64,000 nucleotides of DNA from JABSSA01 sp039975755. Its GTDB lineage: Bacteria > Pseudomonadota > Alphaproteobacteria > Rhodobacterales > Rhodobacteraceae. The notes under the pieces were generated by a model. The model did no database searches. It had not been told where the DNA came from and worked only from the letters and a program-made list of their open reading frames with translations. The translations under genes and the position numbers were made by a program. The stretch lies in NCBI GenBank assembly GCA_039975755.1, contig JBDWGM010000141.1, forward strand, positions 1 to 64,000, given 5' to 3'. Shown piece after piece: positions 1 to 8,224 of the stretch. The stretch's first letter is position 1; each line of letters opens with the position of its first letter.

Positions 1-324
1 CAAATGCTGAAACCCGGCGTGATGATCCCTGATCTGACCGCTGGCTGTCACCAATTGGATGAAAAATTCATGGAGCTCAAATACGGCTGCCTGATGCATG
101 GCGTCGGCTTGTGCGATGAATGGCCGTTGGTTCGATATCCAGACAAAGCTGTCCCCAACAGTTACGACTACCCACTAGAGCCCGGCATGGTCCTATGTGT
201 CGAAGCGGCGGTCGGCGAGGTTGGTGGCGATTTCTCGATCAAGTTAGAAGACCAAGTTCTTATTACGGAAGATGGGTTTGAAAACCTGATCAGTTATCCG
301 TTCGACCCGCGCCTTCTGCCCTAA
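1..324 (+). CDS. dddP: DMSP lyase DddP, C-terminal part (cut by window edge)
   Basis: This is the last ~107 residues of an M24-fold (creatinase/prolidase-like) metalloenzyme; the reading frame is open to base 1, so the first ATG is internal. Three M24 metal ligands are visible: the His in MHGVGLCDEWP, the Glu in LCVEA and the Glu in IKLEDQVL. The tract around LCDEWP, SYDYPLEPGMV and SYPFDP is what I remember of DddP, the marine roseobacter enzyme that cleaves dimethylsulfoniopropionate to dimethyl sulfide and acrylate, rather than of Xaa-Pro peptidases. The first two Asp ligands and the N-terminal domain lie outside the window. A related M24 enzyme of other specificity remains possible. Confidence 0.75.
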   Translation, partial: QMLKPGVMIPDLTAGCHQLDEKFMELKYGCLMHGVGLCDEWPLVRYPDKAVPNSYDYPLEPGMVLCVEAAVGEVGGDFSIKLEDQVLITEDGFENLISYPFDPRLLP

Positions 325-460
325 TCCCAACTGTCGATGTTGGTTAATTCTGGTCGCTATGAACAAACTGGGCATGTGGCTCAGCCCCATCCCCATGAAT
401 TGACCCTGTTCCGTTTGCAATGCATCCTAAGCGGAACGCTTGAAATGAAAGCAGAGCTTA

Positions 461-670
461 ATGTGGAACAAAATTTCAGCAATTGGCGTGGCAGGCTCTG
501 TTATAGCCTTTCTGTGCTGTTTTACCCCGTTGCTGCCATTTGTTCTGACGGCTCTGGGTCTGACCGGGCTTTTAAACTTTGTGTATAACGATGCTGTTCT
601 ACTACCGGTTTTGGCGGGGTTTTTGCTTTTGACGGGATTTGCAGTCTGGCGCGCCAAACGGCCTAAGTAA
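461..670 (+). CDS. MerF-like small membrane protein
   Basis: A 69-residue protein with two predicted membrane helices (about residues 5-30 and 42-63) and a Cys-Cys pair at residues 19-20 in the context FLCCFTPLLP. That context is the signature of MerF, the small inner-membrane carrier that moves Hg(II) from periplasm to cytosol. MerF normally has a second Cys pair near its C terminus. This protein ends in a basic tail (WRAKRPK) without one, so cytosolic hand-over of the metal may differ or the substrate may not be mercury. No merA, merR or merP is visible nearby. The gene sits alone, 136 bp after the dddP-like gene. Confidence 0.6.
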   Translation: MWNKISAIGVAGSVIAFLCCFTPLLPFVLTALGLTGLLNFVYNDAVLLPVLAGFLLLTGFAVWRAKRPK

Positions 671-711
671 TCGTCATCCGTCCAACCTATTTCGTTTTGC
701 AAGCAAGCCTA

Positions 712-741
712 CTCAACAGAGTCTTCCTCAACAGAGTCTTC
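712..741. repeat. Perfect 15-bp tandem duplication
   Basis: The 15-mer ctcaacagagtcttc occurs twice head to tail with no spacer. The unit is a multiple of three, and on the minus strand it reads EDSVE-EDSVE followed at once by a stop (709-711). The minus-strand frame upstream is open back to a TAG and, beyond it, to an ATG at 867. This could be a decayed small gene or slippage in non-coding DNA. Confidence 0.8.
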
Positions 742-908
742 GCCGGTACGTGCCCGTCGCATTATGCAAACAAGTCGTACAGCACCGCCGACATCTGCAA
801 TCTATGCGCGAAAAGATGCCAACAGGTAGCCCAGTTTACGCGTTGTTAACGGCTGGACTGCACCCATGCCGCAAGAATGAGGCGATGTAAAATAGGGCGC
901 ATGTAGCA

Positions 909-1067
909 ATGGATTTGATGGACAGAATAAAGATCGCTCGAGATCGCGCGATGGACGAAGGTTTTATCGCGACGGCGAAAGCACTGGAAAACTTGCTCAA
1001 AAATGAAACGCTTTTTGAGTTTCCTCAGGGTAAAAGTAACGCAGGGAACGAGCAGACCTTACGTTAA
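909..1067 (+). CDS. Small helical protein, unknown
   Basis: A 52-codon frame, MDLMDRIKIARDRA at its start and ending NEQTLR. Function is not recognised. It is predicted to be mostly helical with no membrane segment. The core pattern IA-x8-G-x3-AK-x-L-x2-LL resembles the next small gene (IA-x5-G-x2-AK-x-L-x2-IL), which suggests two related short helical-hairpin proteins side by side. No convincing ribosome binding site was seen. The support is composition, the shared pattern and the position in an otherwise empty stretch, so it may not be expressed. Confidence 0.4.
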   Translation: MDLMDRIKIARDRAMDEGFIATAKALENLLKNETLFEFPQGKSNAGNEQTLR

Positions 1068-1116
1068 GTGCATTTCCTTTTGACTTTTCAACCAATGCGA
1101 GAGTACGTTTTTTCGC

Positions 1117-1338
1117 ATGTCAAAACTCAAGTCTCTGGCTGCAGAAATCACAGCAATTCAAGACATAGCAAAGCGAACCGGACGAGTTGGTCTGGCAAAA
1201 TCTCTCGATCAAATTCTGGCTCGATGCCAGCGCGACGCTGACCGAGCAGATAAACAGTTAACCATGCGTCCAGTGGTTTCGATGCAAACTGGAAGCACCC
1301 CAATATTGACATGGATCGAACAAGACGAAGAAGCGTGA
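1117..1338 (+). CDS. Small helical protein, unknown
   Basis: A 73-residue soluble protein, unrecognised. The first 50 residues should form two helices around a Gly (IAKRTGRVGLAKSLDQILA). The C-terminal 20 residues are polar and end in an acidic tail (IEQDEEA). It follows the 52-residue frame by 49 bp on the same strand and shares its helix-Gly-helix pattern. Codon use looks like the neighbouring genes. There is no strong Shine-Dalgarno sequence before the ATG. I infer a genuine lineage-specific small protein, perhaps a partner-binding helical hairpin, but there is no direct functional clue. Confidence 0.5.
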   Translation: MSKLKSLAAEITAIQDIAKRTGRVGLAKSLDQILARCQRDADRADKQLTMRPVVSMQTGSTPILTWIEQDEEA

Positions 1339-1637
1339 CAGGCGCAATCTATTTCAAGCATCGCGACCAATGACTGATGCGATACTGCACAAGAATGGAT
1401 GCGGTCTCATTCTGCTCGACGGTGAATTTTGCCATGGGCTTCAATTGCAGCACTCATCAAAAGTTAGCTTTGTCTTGTACTGAAGGTTCTGTATTCAACA
1501 CAGGAAAAGAGGCTTGCATCACAGTAAGTGCGTGAATTTGGAAAGATCACAAAAACGTTACCGCCTTGCTGCGAATAGAAACGCGACCTGATGCGTTATT
1601 GGATTATCTAACCAACGAATTGAACAGGAAATCTTCT
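1339..1637. other. Gene-poor spacer
   Basis: About 300 bases without a gene I can defend. A 37-codon frame (1370-1483, plus strand) is present but has no ribosome binding site or family resemblance. No clear terminator or operator was seen. Confidence 0.5.
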
Positions 1638-2225
1638 ATGTTACGTCAAGCTTTGATCGCATTTTCACTCTGCCTGCCCGCTGTCGCGTTTGCGAAGGAT
1701 GACGATAGCCCGCCAGCACAGACGAAGACGACTCAAGATTGTTTTCAGGTTCGTCAGTGGGATCCATCAATCAAAAAATGGGTGAAATTTTCAAAACCTG
1801 TCAATGGTGTCTGGGATGCCAATCTTCGCAAATGTGTGCGTCCTGACAAGACATCGTATTTGGACGAAGACACACTTTATGGTGCAGTGCGCGAACTGGC
1901 CTATGCTGGTCGTTACGACGATGCCATCACTGTTTTGGACCAGATGCCCGATCAAAACAGTGACCGGGTCATGACCTATCGCGGGTTTACTGCCCGTAAA
2001 TTGGGTGATCTGGCGTTGGCGGATGTCTATTACCAGAAAGCAATTGATTTAAATCCTGACAACATTGCTGCCAGATCTTACATGGGTCAGGGTCTTGTGG
2101 CCAAAGGTGATAAGGTCGCCGCGATGGAACAGTTGCGTGAAATTCGCGCGCGTGGCGGTGTTGGATCTTGGTCCGAAAAATCACTGGCTGCAGCCTTGAA
2201 AAACGGGCGAACTTTTAATTACTAA
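1638..2225 (+). CDS. Secreted tetratricopeptide-repeat protein
   Basis: A 195-residue protein with a cleavable signal peptide (MLRQALIAFSLCLPAVAFA). A region of ~55 residues with two Cys (DCFQVRQWD and LRKCVRPD) is followed by TPR-like helices at about residues 75-165 (LAYAGRYDDAITVLDQM, KLGDLALADVYYQKAIDLNPDN, GQGLVAKGDKVAAMEQL). The start chosen is the ATG at 1638, which has AGGA eight bases upstream and gives an intact signal peptide; an upstream in-frame start at 1566 would bury it. It is probably a periplasmic scaffold protein. The two cysteines could form a disulfide. Partner unknown. Confidence 0.75.
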   Translation: MLRQALIAFSLCLPAVAFAKDDDSPPAQTKTTQDCFQVRQWDPSIKKWVKFSKPVNGVWDANLRKCVRPDKTSYLDEDTLYGAVRELAYAGRYDDAITVLDQMPDQNSDRVMTYRGFTARKLGDLALADVYYQKAIDLNPDNIAARSYMGQGLVAKGDKVAAMEQLREIRARGGVGSWSEKSLAAALKNGRTFNY

Positions 2226-2293
2226 CCAAACTCTTTGTTCACTTTTTGTGCCTAGCTTGGTGACAGTTATTTTGTGATTCAGGCTGGCGCGTA

Positions 2294-3358
2294 ATGATGG
2301 ATTTGGTTCCCCTCGCCGCCGCCCCGGGTTTACCCGCTGGCGGTGGTTTCAATTCTCATGTCGATTCACTTTCACGACGCGCAAAGGCCGCCATTGTCGT
2401 GCGACTTTTGCTTAACGAGGGCAGTGAAGTCCCACTCGAAGAGTTGCCCGAGGCTTGCCAGGAAGAATTGACCAAGGCCATGGGGCAAATGCGGGTTGTC
2501 GATAAGGACACTGTTGCAAGCGTTGTCGAAGAATTCGCAAGCGAAGTGGATCGGATCGGCCTGCGATTTCCAGGTGGCATTGCCGGCGCTCTTTCCGCGC
2601 TTGATGGAAAAATCAATCCAATGACGGCAGCCCGCTTACGTAAAGAAGCTGGCGTGCGCGAATCCGGCGATCCATGGGCGCGTGTCCGCGACCTTGGCAT
2701 CGAAACTCTTCGACCCGTCGTCGAAAATGAAAGTATCGAAGTTTCCGCTGTCTTATTATCGAAGCTGGACACAAAAAAGGCGGCAGATTTGCTTGGTAAC
2801 CTACCTGGGCCGCAAGCTCGACAAATCGCTTATGCGGTGTCACAAACGGCCTCAGTCACCCCCGAAGCAGTCGATCGCATTGGTTTGTCACTGGCAACGC
2901 AATTGTCCGCACAGCCTTTGCGCGCCTTCGACGAAGACCCGGTAGAACGTGTTGGTGCGATTTTAAACTCAAGCACAAGTATTACGCGTGAGGACGTGCT
3001 CGAAGGTCTAGATGAACGCGATGAAGGGTTCGCGACTGCCGTTCGCAAAGCTATCTTTACCTTTGGAAACATCCCAAAACGTATTGCGCCGCGCGACATC
3101 CCACGCATTTTACGCGACATTGATCAGGCTGCATTGATCACTGCACTTGCAGGCGCTGCGGACGCAGGGATGCAATCTTCGTCTGACTACATCTTTGAAA
3201 ACATGTCCGCGCGAATGGCCGATCAATTGCGGGAAGAAGCTGCAGATCGCGAAAAACCAAAACCAGCAGAGACAGAAGAAGCGATGGCGACCATCATCGA
3301 TTCGATCCGGGCTTTGGAAAAGTCAGGTGAATTGATGTTGATTTCGGAAGAAGACTAA
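2294..3358 (+). CDS. fliG: Flagellar motor switch protein FliG (isolated copy)
   Basis: A 354-residue FliG-family protein. FliG forms the rotor face that meets the MotA/B stator. The C-terminal domain aligns well with E. coli FliG: LITALAGAAD, NMSARMADQLREE and DSIRALEKSGELML match ALKGAEQ, NMSQRAADILRDD and RRLAETGEM. Of the charged torque residues, R281 is kept (R307), D288/D289 become E314/E315, R297 becomes K323, and K264 becomes A286. In the middle domain the EHPQT motif is degenerate (VVENESIEVSAVLL). No other flagellar gene is in the window, so it is an orphan locus. It may be the working FliG of a dispersed flagellar gene set or a diverged paralogue. Confidence 0.8.
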   Translation: MMDLVPLAAAPGLPAGGGFNSHVDSLSRRAKAAIVVRLLLNEGSEVPLEELPEACQEELTKAMGQMRVVDKDTVASVVEEFASEVDRIGLRFPGGIAGALSALDGKINPMTAARLRKEAGVRESGDPWARVRDLGIETLRPVVENESIEVSAVLLSKLDTKKAADLLGNLPGPQARQIAYAVSQTASVTPEAVDRIGLSLATQLSAQPLRAFDEDPVERVGAILNSSTSITREDVLEGLDERDEGFATAVRKAIFTFGNIPKRIAPRDIPRILRDIDQAALITALAGAADAGMQSSSDYIFENMSARMADQLREEAADREKPKPAETEEAMATIIDSIRALEKSGELMLISEED

Positions 3359-3569
3359 ATCGTAAATCGGCACTGGTTCACGCCAAAATCAAAGGGCCCT
3401 TCATACCACTGGTCCGTCCACGTTCCTAAGTTAAGGTATGGAACACTTGCGTGAAATTCCGATCTGATCTGTCTCTGGCTTGTGATCAGGCGCGGCTGGG
3501 CCTATGTCTGTCAGCAATTCGCTGTCGCGATAAATACCCACCGGTTGATGACAAAAAGAGACGAAAAAG

Positions 3570-4445
3570 ATGTCTGCATCCCGCACGTTTGAACATCGCG
3601 TGACTGATATCGTCGCGCGCACTGTGATCGGTTTCGCGTTGCGTCTGCCTTACCGGATGCGCGTGCCTTTCATGGGCTGGATGATTTCACGCGTAATTGG
3701 ACGCGTGGCCCACTATCACAAACGTGCCAGAACCCATCTCGCCGTTATTTTTCCGGACAAACCGAAAACCGAAATCAACCGCATCGCGACCGCTTGCCTA
3801 GATAATGTTGGTCGTTCGTTGATTGAAAACTACTCTACTCAGGATTTTCTCGCACGTATGGCCGACGTACCTCTGGAAGGTGCTGGCGTTCAGGTGCTGA
3901 AAGATGCCGCGGCCTCTGGCCGTGCGGTGATTTTGCAAACGGGCCATTTCGGAAATTACGAAGCCGCACGCGCGGTGATGCTGACCATGGGAATTGAGCC
4001 CGGTGGTATTTTTCGCAAAATGCACAATGAATTCTTCCACGAGCATTACGTGAAAACAATGGAGGCTTATGGCGGTCCTGCATTTCAGCGCGGATTGCCG
4101 GGGATGCGGGGTGTGATGAAGCACCTAAAATCTGGTGGTCAACTCATCATCCTAAATGACCAACATGCTTCCGCCGCACCAACTCTCAAGTTTTTAGGGA
4201 AACCCGCCAAGACTCCGCTGTCTCCAGCCGAGCTTGCGTTGCGATTTGATGCCGTTGTTTTACCGTTTTTCTCCGTCCGTCAATCAGACGGGCTAAGCTT
4301 TCGATGCTATATCGAAGAACCGATTGAACATTCCGACCCAGAAACGATGACGCAACAAATGAACGACCGGCTTGGCGAAAGAATCCTCGAGACACCAGAA
4401 CAATGGTTTTGGGTTCCGCGCCGATGGCGCGCGGAAACCAATTGA
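3570..4445 (+). CDS. LpxL/HtrB-family lysophospholipid acyltransferase
   Basis: A 291-residue member of the lipid A biosynthesis acyltransferase family, which transfers an acyl chain to lipid A precursors or lysophospholipids at the inner membrane. An N-terminal hydrophobic segment (about residues 12-45) is followed by the catalytic H-x4-E motif in ILQTGHFGNYEAARA, then GGIFRKMHNEFF, then LIILNDQHAS in the usual acceptor-binding order. The C-terminal QWFWVPRRWR is the family's typical ending. The start is ATG at 3570. Its stop codon abuts the stop of the converging gene with no spacer (TGATCA). Lipid A versus other lipid acceptor cannot be settled from sequence. Confidence 0.85.
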   Translation: MSASRTFEHRVTDIVARTVIGFALRLPYRMRVPFMGWMISRVIGRVAHYHKRARTHLAVIFPDKPKTEINRIATACLDNVGRSLIENYSTQDFLARMADVPLEGAGVQVLKDAAASGRAVILQTGHFGNYEAARAVMLTMGIEPGGIFRKMHNEFFHEHYVKTMEAYGGPAFQRGLPGMRGVMKHLKSGGQLIILNDQHASAAPTLKFLGKPAKTPLSPAELALRFDAVVLPFFSVRQSDGLSFRCYIEEPIEHSDPETMTQQMNDRLGERILETPEQWFWVPRRWRAETN

Positions 4446-5150
4446 TCAACGTAAGCGGGCTGCACCCACAATCGGGCCGTGTCGTCCTTGTTGAACCAAA
4501 ACCACAACTGGCTTGTCGCCTTCCGCTTTGGCGCGCATTTCAAACGGCGTCGCGCCGTTCCATTCGCCCAAGATCGTCCACCCTTCAGAAACGTTAGCGT
4601 ATTCCAACGTATTCCCTGCGTTTTCACCGCGGGTAATCTTGGACGAGCGCACAGGCGAATACCGCAACATCTGTACAATCAACGGACCAGACACGCCGTT
4701 GGATTCTGCAGAAATCACGACATCATCCGCATCCCGGACCAGCGAAACGTCCAGCGGTGACGGGGCCGCCGCGTGATCACTAATCGCTTTGCCCAATGCC
4801 ATTGGTCGCGTTCCAACTATGTCAGTTGTACCGTTAACCACCATTTGTGGCGTATAGATTGACCGACGACGCCCCTCAGACGCGTATCCGCGTTGGCGTT
4901 CAGCATTGCCTGGATCTGCAAATTCGTCTTTCCAGCCAATGTAATCCCAATAATCTACATGAAGCGACAAAGCGATCACATCGTCACGATCGGCCAATTG
5001 ATGGAACAGTTTATCCGCAGGTGGGCAAGACGAGCAGCCTTGGGATGTGAACAGTTCCACAACGACAGGACTATCTGCCCACGTTGGCATACTGAAAGCG
5101 GTTGAAATGGCCGCCGCTATCGGAATCAGATGTTTCATTCGGGCTCGCAT
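4446..5150 (-). CDS. DUF1223 secreted thioredoxin-like protein
   Basis: A 234-residue exported protein with a signal peptide (n-region MRARMKHL, then an alanine-rich core ending MPTWA). The mature start VVELFTSQGCSSCPPAD has a CxxC pair (Cys39, Cys42) at the N terminus of a thioredoxin-like helix, as in the DUF1223 family. Further family features are HVDYWDYIGWKDEF and YTPQMVVNG. The family is unassigned; a periplasmic thiol-redox or metal-related role is inferred from the fold. The start could also be the ATG at 5138, and neither start has a strong ribosome binding site. It is divergent from acnA, with 223 bp between the starts. Confidence 0.8.
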   Translation of the reverse strand: MRARMKHLIPIAAAISTAFSMPTWADSPVVVELFTSQGCSSCPPADKLFHQLADRDDVIALSLHVDYWDYIGWKDEFADPGNAERQRGYASEGRRRSIYTPQMVVNGTTDIVGTRPMALGKAISDHAAAPSPLDVSLVRDADDVVISAESNGVSGPLIVQMLRYSPVRSSKITRGENAGNTLEYANVSEGWTILGEWNGATPFEMRAKAEGDKPVVVLVQQGRHGPIVGAARLR

Positions 5151-5373
5151 TGCTGTTTGGTGTCGTACAAACCTAATGGCTTGGGTAATAAATTGCGAGT
5201 AAACACTTGTTGAAAACAACGGACACAAACTTCACAAGGTGATGATGTGAGAAAGTTTCTGGTAAGCCACTGCCTACCTAAACGATACTTTATCGTCAGA
5301 TTTAGTTGAATGTTCACAAACGTAAAACAATAGGCCACCACTATCTCGCCTTTTCTGCAAAAGGAAGCCATCT

Positions 5374-8073
5374 ATGCCAATCACAGTTGGTCACGACAGC
5401 TCGAAGACACGGCGCACGCTGAGCGCTGGCGGAACATCTGTCGCATATTATTCGATCAAAGCCGCCACCGACGCAGGTCTTGGCGACTTTTCAAAATTGC
5501 CAGCCGCGTTGAAAGTGGTTCTGGAAAACATGTTGCGCTTTGAAGACGGCAAGACTGTTTCGGTGGACGACATCAAAGCTTTTGCAGAATGGGCGACCAA
5601 AGGGGGTAAAAACCCGCGCGAAATCGCATACCGCCCTGCCCGCGTGTTGATGCAGGACTTTACCGGCGTGCCTGCAGTGGTTGATTTGGCGGCAATGCGC
5701 GACGGCATCGTGGCATTGGGAGGCGACCCTGAAAAGATCAACCCGCTGAACCCGGTCGATCTGGTCATTGACCACTCTGTGATGATCGACGAATTCGGCA
5801 ATCCACGCGCGTTCCAGATGAACGTTGATCGCGAATACGAACGCAACATGGAGCGTTATACGTTCCTTAAATGGGGCCAGTCCGCGTTTAACAACTTTCG
5901 CGTTGTGCCACCGGGAACAGGCATTTGCCATCAGGTGAATCTGGAATATCTTGCGCAGACTGTCTGGACGGATACCGACCAGGCCGGTGAAAACGTTGCT
6001 TATCCTGACACGCTTGTGGGCACTGACAGCCACACCACCATGGTCAACGGTGCTGCCGTTCTAGGTTGGGGCGTAGGTGGGATCGAGGCCGAAGCTGCCA
6101 TGCTGGGCCAACCAATTTCAATGTTGATCCCAGAGGTCGTTGGGTTCGAACTGACGGGCGCGATGCTTGAAGGCACCACGGGGACTGACCTTGTTCTAAA
6201 GGTTGTCGAGATGTTGCGCGCCAAAGGTGTGGTTGGGAAATTCGTCGAATTCTTCGGCGAAGGGTTGGATCGCTTGCCGCTGGCGGATCGTGCAACGATT
6301 GCCAATATGGCCCCTGAATACGGCGCGACTTGTGGGTTCTTTCCAATTGATGGTGAAACGCTGCGCTATCTGAAAACCACCGGACGCGACATGGACCGCA
6401 TTGCTTTGGTTGAAGCCTATGCCAAAGAAAACGGGTTCTGGCGCGATGCAGATTATGCGCCGATTTACACAGACATGCTGCATCTGGACATGGGTACGAT
6501 TGTCCCTGCCATTTCAGGTCCCAAACGCCCGCAGGATTATGTCGCTTTGACAGATTCAAAATCCGCGTTTTCAAAAGAAATGAAAGACACGTTCAAACGC
6601 CCGATGGGCAAAGAAACCGCTGTTGCTGGCGAAGATTACACGATGGAAAGTGGCAAGGTCGTGATCGCGTCGATCACGTCGTGCACCAACACATCCAACC
6701 CTTATGTCATGATTGGTGCAGGCCTTGTGGCCCGGAAAGCCGCCGCACTGGGTCTTGATCGCAAACCTTGGGTCAAGACATCGCTTGCCCCTGGCTCGCA
6801 AGTTGTCAGCGCCTATCTTGAGGCTGCTGAACTGCAAAAAGATCTGGATAAGATCGGGTTTAACCTTGTGGGATATGGCTGCACGACCTGCATCGGCAAC
6901 TCCGGTCCGATCCAGAAAGAGATTTCTGACGCCATTGCCGAAGGTGATCTTGTCGCCACATCCGTTCTGTCTGGAAACCGCAACTTTGAAGGGCGTATCA
7001 GCCCGGATGTTCGCGCCAACTATCTCGCGTCCCCTCCACTGGTTGTTGTCTATGCGTTGGCCGGAACGATGGATATTGATCTGACCAAAGATCCAATTGG
7101 AACGGATAAAGATGGCAATGACGTCTTTATGAAAGACATCTGGCCAACCTCTCAAGAAGTCGCAGAGTTGGTCGAACAGACCGTCACCCGCGACGCCTTC
7201 CAGACAAAATACGCAGACGTATTTGAAGGTGACGAAAAATGGCAAGAGGTCAAAACCACAGACGCTTTGACGTATGATTGGCCCGCGCAATCAACCTATG
7301 TTCAAAATCCGCCCTATTTTCAGGGCATGGATCCAGAGCCCGGAACGATATCGAACATCAGCGACGCGCGCGTTCTCGCTTTGTTGGGCGATATGATCAC
7401 AACGGACCATATCTCTCCTGCGGGATCATTCAAGGAATCTACGCCTGCTGGAAAATACCTGACAGATCGACAGGTTCAGCCGCGTGAGTTCAATTCTTAC
7501 GGCTCACGCCGTGGCAACCACGAGATCATGATGCGCGGCACATTTGCAAATATCCGCATCAAAAACGAGATGCTCGATGGTGTTGAAGGTGGCTACACCA
7601 AAGGTCCCGACGGCAACCAAAGCGCAATCTTTGATGCCGCGATGGCCTATCAAGAGACTGGCACGCCGCTGGTGATCTTTGGGGGTGAACAATACGGTGC
7701 CGGATCGTCCCGCGATTGGGCTGCCAAGGGCACTGCGCTTCTGGGTGTGAAGGCCGTGATCGCCGAAAGCTTTGAGCGTATCCACCGTTCAAACCTTGTT
7801 GGCATGGGTGTCATCCCTTTTGAATTCACTGGCGGAGACACTCGCAAATCGCTGGGATTGACCGGACAAGAAACGGTTTCAATCTCTGGTCTGGACGCGA
7901 TCCAACCGCTGCAAGAAGTGCCCTGCACAATCACGATGGCAGATGGTGAGGTGAAGAACATCTCGCTGAAGTGTCGGATCGATACAGCGATTGAAATCGA
8001 ATATATCGAACACGGTGGTGTGCTGCATTACGTTCTGCGCAACCTTGCCAAAGCACCGGTTGCCGCCGAATAA
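5374..8073 (+). CDS. acnA: Aconitate hydratase A
   Basis: An 899-residue TCA-cycle enzyme converting citrate to isocitrate through cis-aconitate with a [4Fe-4S] cluster. The cluster cysteines are visible in ITSCTNTSNP and YGCTTCIGNSG. Other family marks are GTDSHTTMVNG, the swivel-domain GDMITTDHISPAGS and the substrate-binding YGAGSSRDWAAKG. Length equals typical AcnA/IRP-type aconitases. Ribosome binding site AAAGGAAG lies seven to eight bases before the ATG. It is a single-gene transcription unit: 223 bp of divergent upstream DNA and a strong hairpin terminator 22 bp downstream. Confidence 0.97.
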   Translation: MPITVGHDSSKTRRTLSAGGTSVAYYSIKAATDAGLGDFSKLPAALKVVLENMLRFEDGKTVSVDDIKAFAEWATKGGKNPREIAYRPARVLMQDFTGVPAVVDLAAMRDGIVALGGDPEKINPLNPVDLVIDHSVMIDEFGNPRAFQMNVDREYERNMERYTFLKWGQSAFNNFRVVPPGTGICHQVNLEYLAQTVWTDTDQAGENVAYPDTLVGTDSHTTMVNGAAVLGWGVGGIEAEAAMLGQPISMLIPEVVGFELTGAMLEGTTGTDLVLKVVEMLRAKGVVGKFVEFFGEGLDRLPLADRATIANMAPEYGATCGFFPIDGETLRYLKTTGRDMDRIALVEAYAKENGFWRDADYAPIYTDMLHLDMGTIVPAISGPKRPQDYVALTDSKSAFSKEMKDTFKRPMGKETAVAGEDYTMESGKVVIASITSCTNTSNPYVMIGAGLVARKAAALGLDRKPWVKTSLAPGSQVVSAYLEAAELQKDLDKIGFNLVGYGCTTCIGNSGPIQKEISDAIAEGDLVATSVLSGNRNFEGRISPDVRANYLASPPLVVVYALAGTMDIDLTKDPIGTDKDGNDVFMKDIWPTSQEVAELVEQTVTRDAFQTKYADVFEGDEKWQEVKTTDALTYDWPAQSTYVQNPPYFQGMDPEPGTISNISDARVLALLGDMITTDHISPAGSFKESTPAGKYLTDRQVQPREFNSYGSRRGNHEIMMRGTFANIRIKNEMLDGVEGGYTKGPDGNQSAIFDAAMAYQETGTPLVIFGGEQYGAGSSRDWAAKGTALLGVKAVIAESFERIHRSNLVGMGVIPFEFTGGDTRKSLGLTGQETVSISGLDAIQPLQEVPCTITMADGEVKNISLKCRIDTAIEIEYIEHGGVLHYVLRNLAKAPVAAE

Positions 8074-8095
8074 GCCACGATCCCAAAATCAAACG

Positions 8096-8120
8096 AAAAA
8101 CCCGCCGCGCGCGGGTTTTT
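8096..8120 (+). terminator. Rho-independent terminator of acnA (bidirectional)
   Basis: Stem cccgc/gcggg with a five-base cgcgc loop, flanked by five A on the left and five T on the right. The symmetric A/T flanks would also let it stop leftward transcription from the aldo/keto reductase gene. Confidence 0.85.
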
Positions 8121-8224
8121 CTTTGACTACGGCAGAAGTTAAGCCTTTGTTTCGTCGCGCTATTTTGACCCAAGCAACGCGTCGACTTAATGGAATAACT
8201 CGCAAGGCACGCCTTCTGAGGCCT

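Noticed and set aside
461..670. A mercury-resistance operon
   Set aside because: Only a MerF-like protein lacking the second Cys pair is present; no merR, merT, merP or merA is visible in the flanks.
639..890. 83-codon plus-strand frame after the MerF-like gene
   Set aside because: It overlaps the 3' end of the MerF-like gene, spans the tandem duplication, has a low-complexity composition and no start signal.
1370..1483. 37-codon plus-strand frame in the 1.34-1.64 kb spacer
   Set aside because: It has an ATG and stop but no ribosome binding site, no homology I recognise and no conserved pattern; chance is the simpler explanation.
6571..7290. 239-codon minus-strand frame inside acnA
   Set aside because: It covers the most conserved part of aconitase in antisense, so it is a shadow caused by codon bias.
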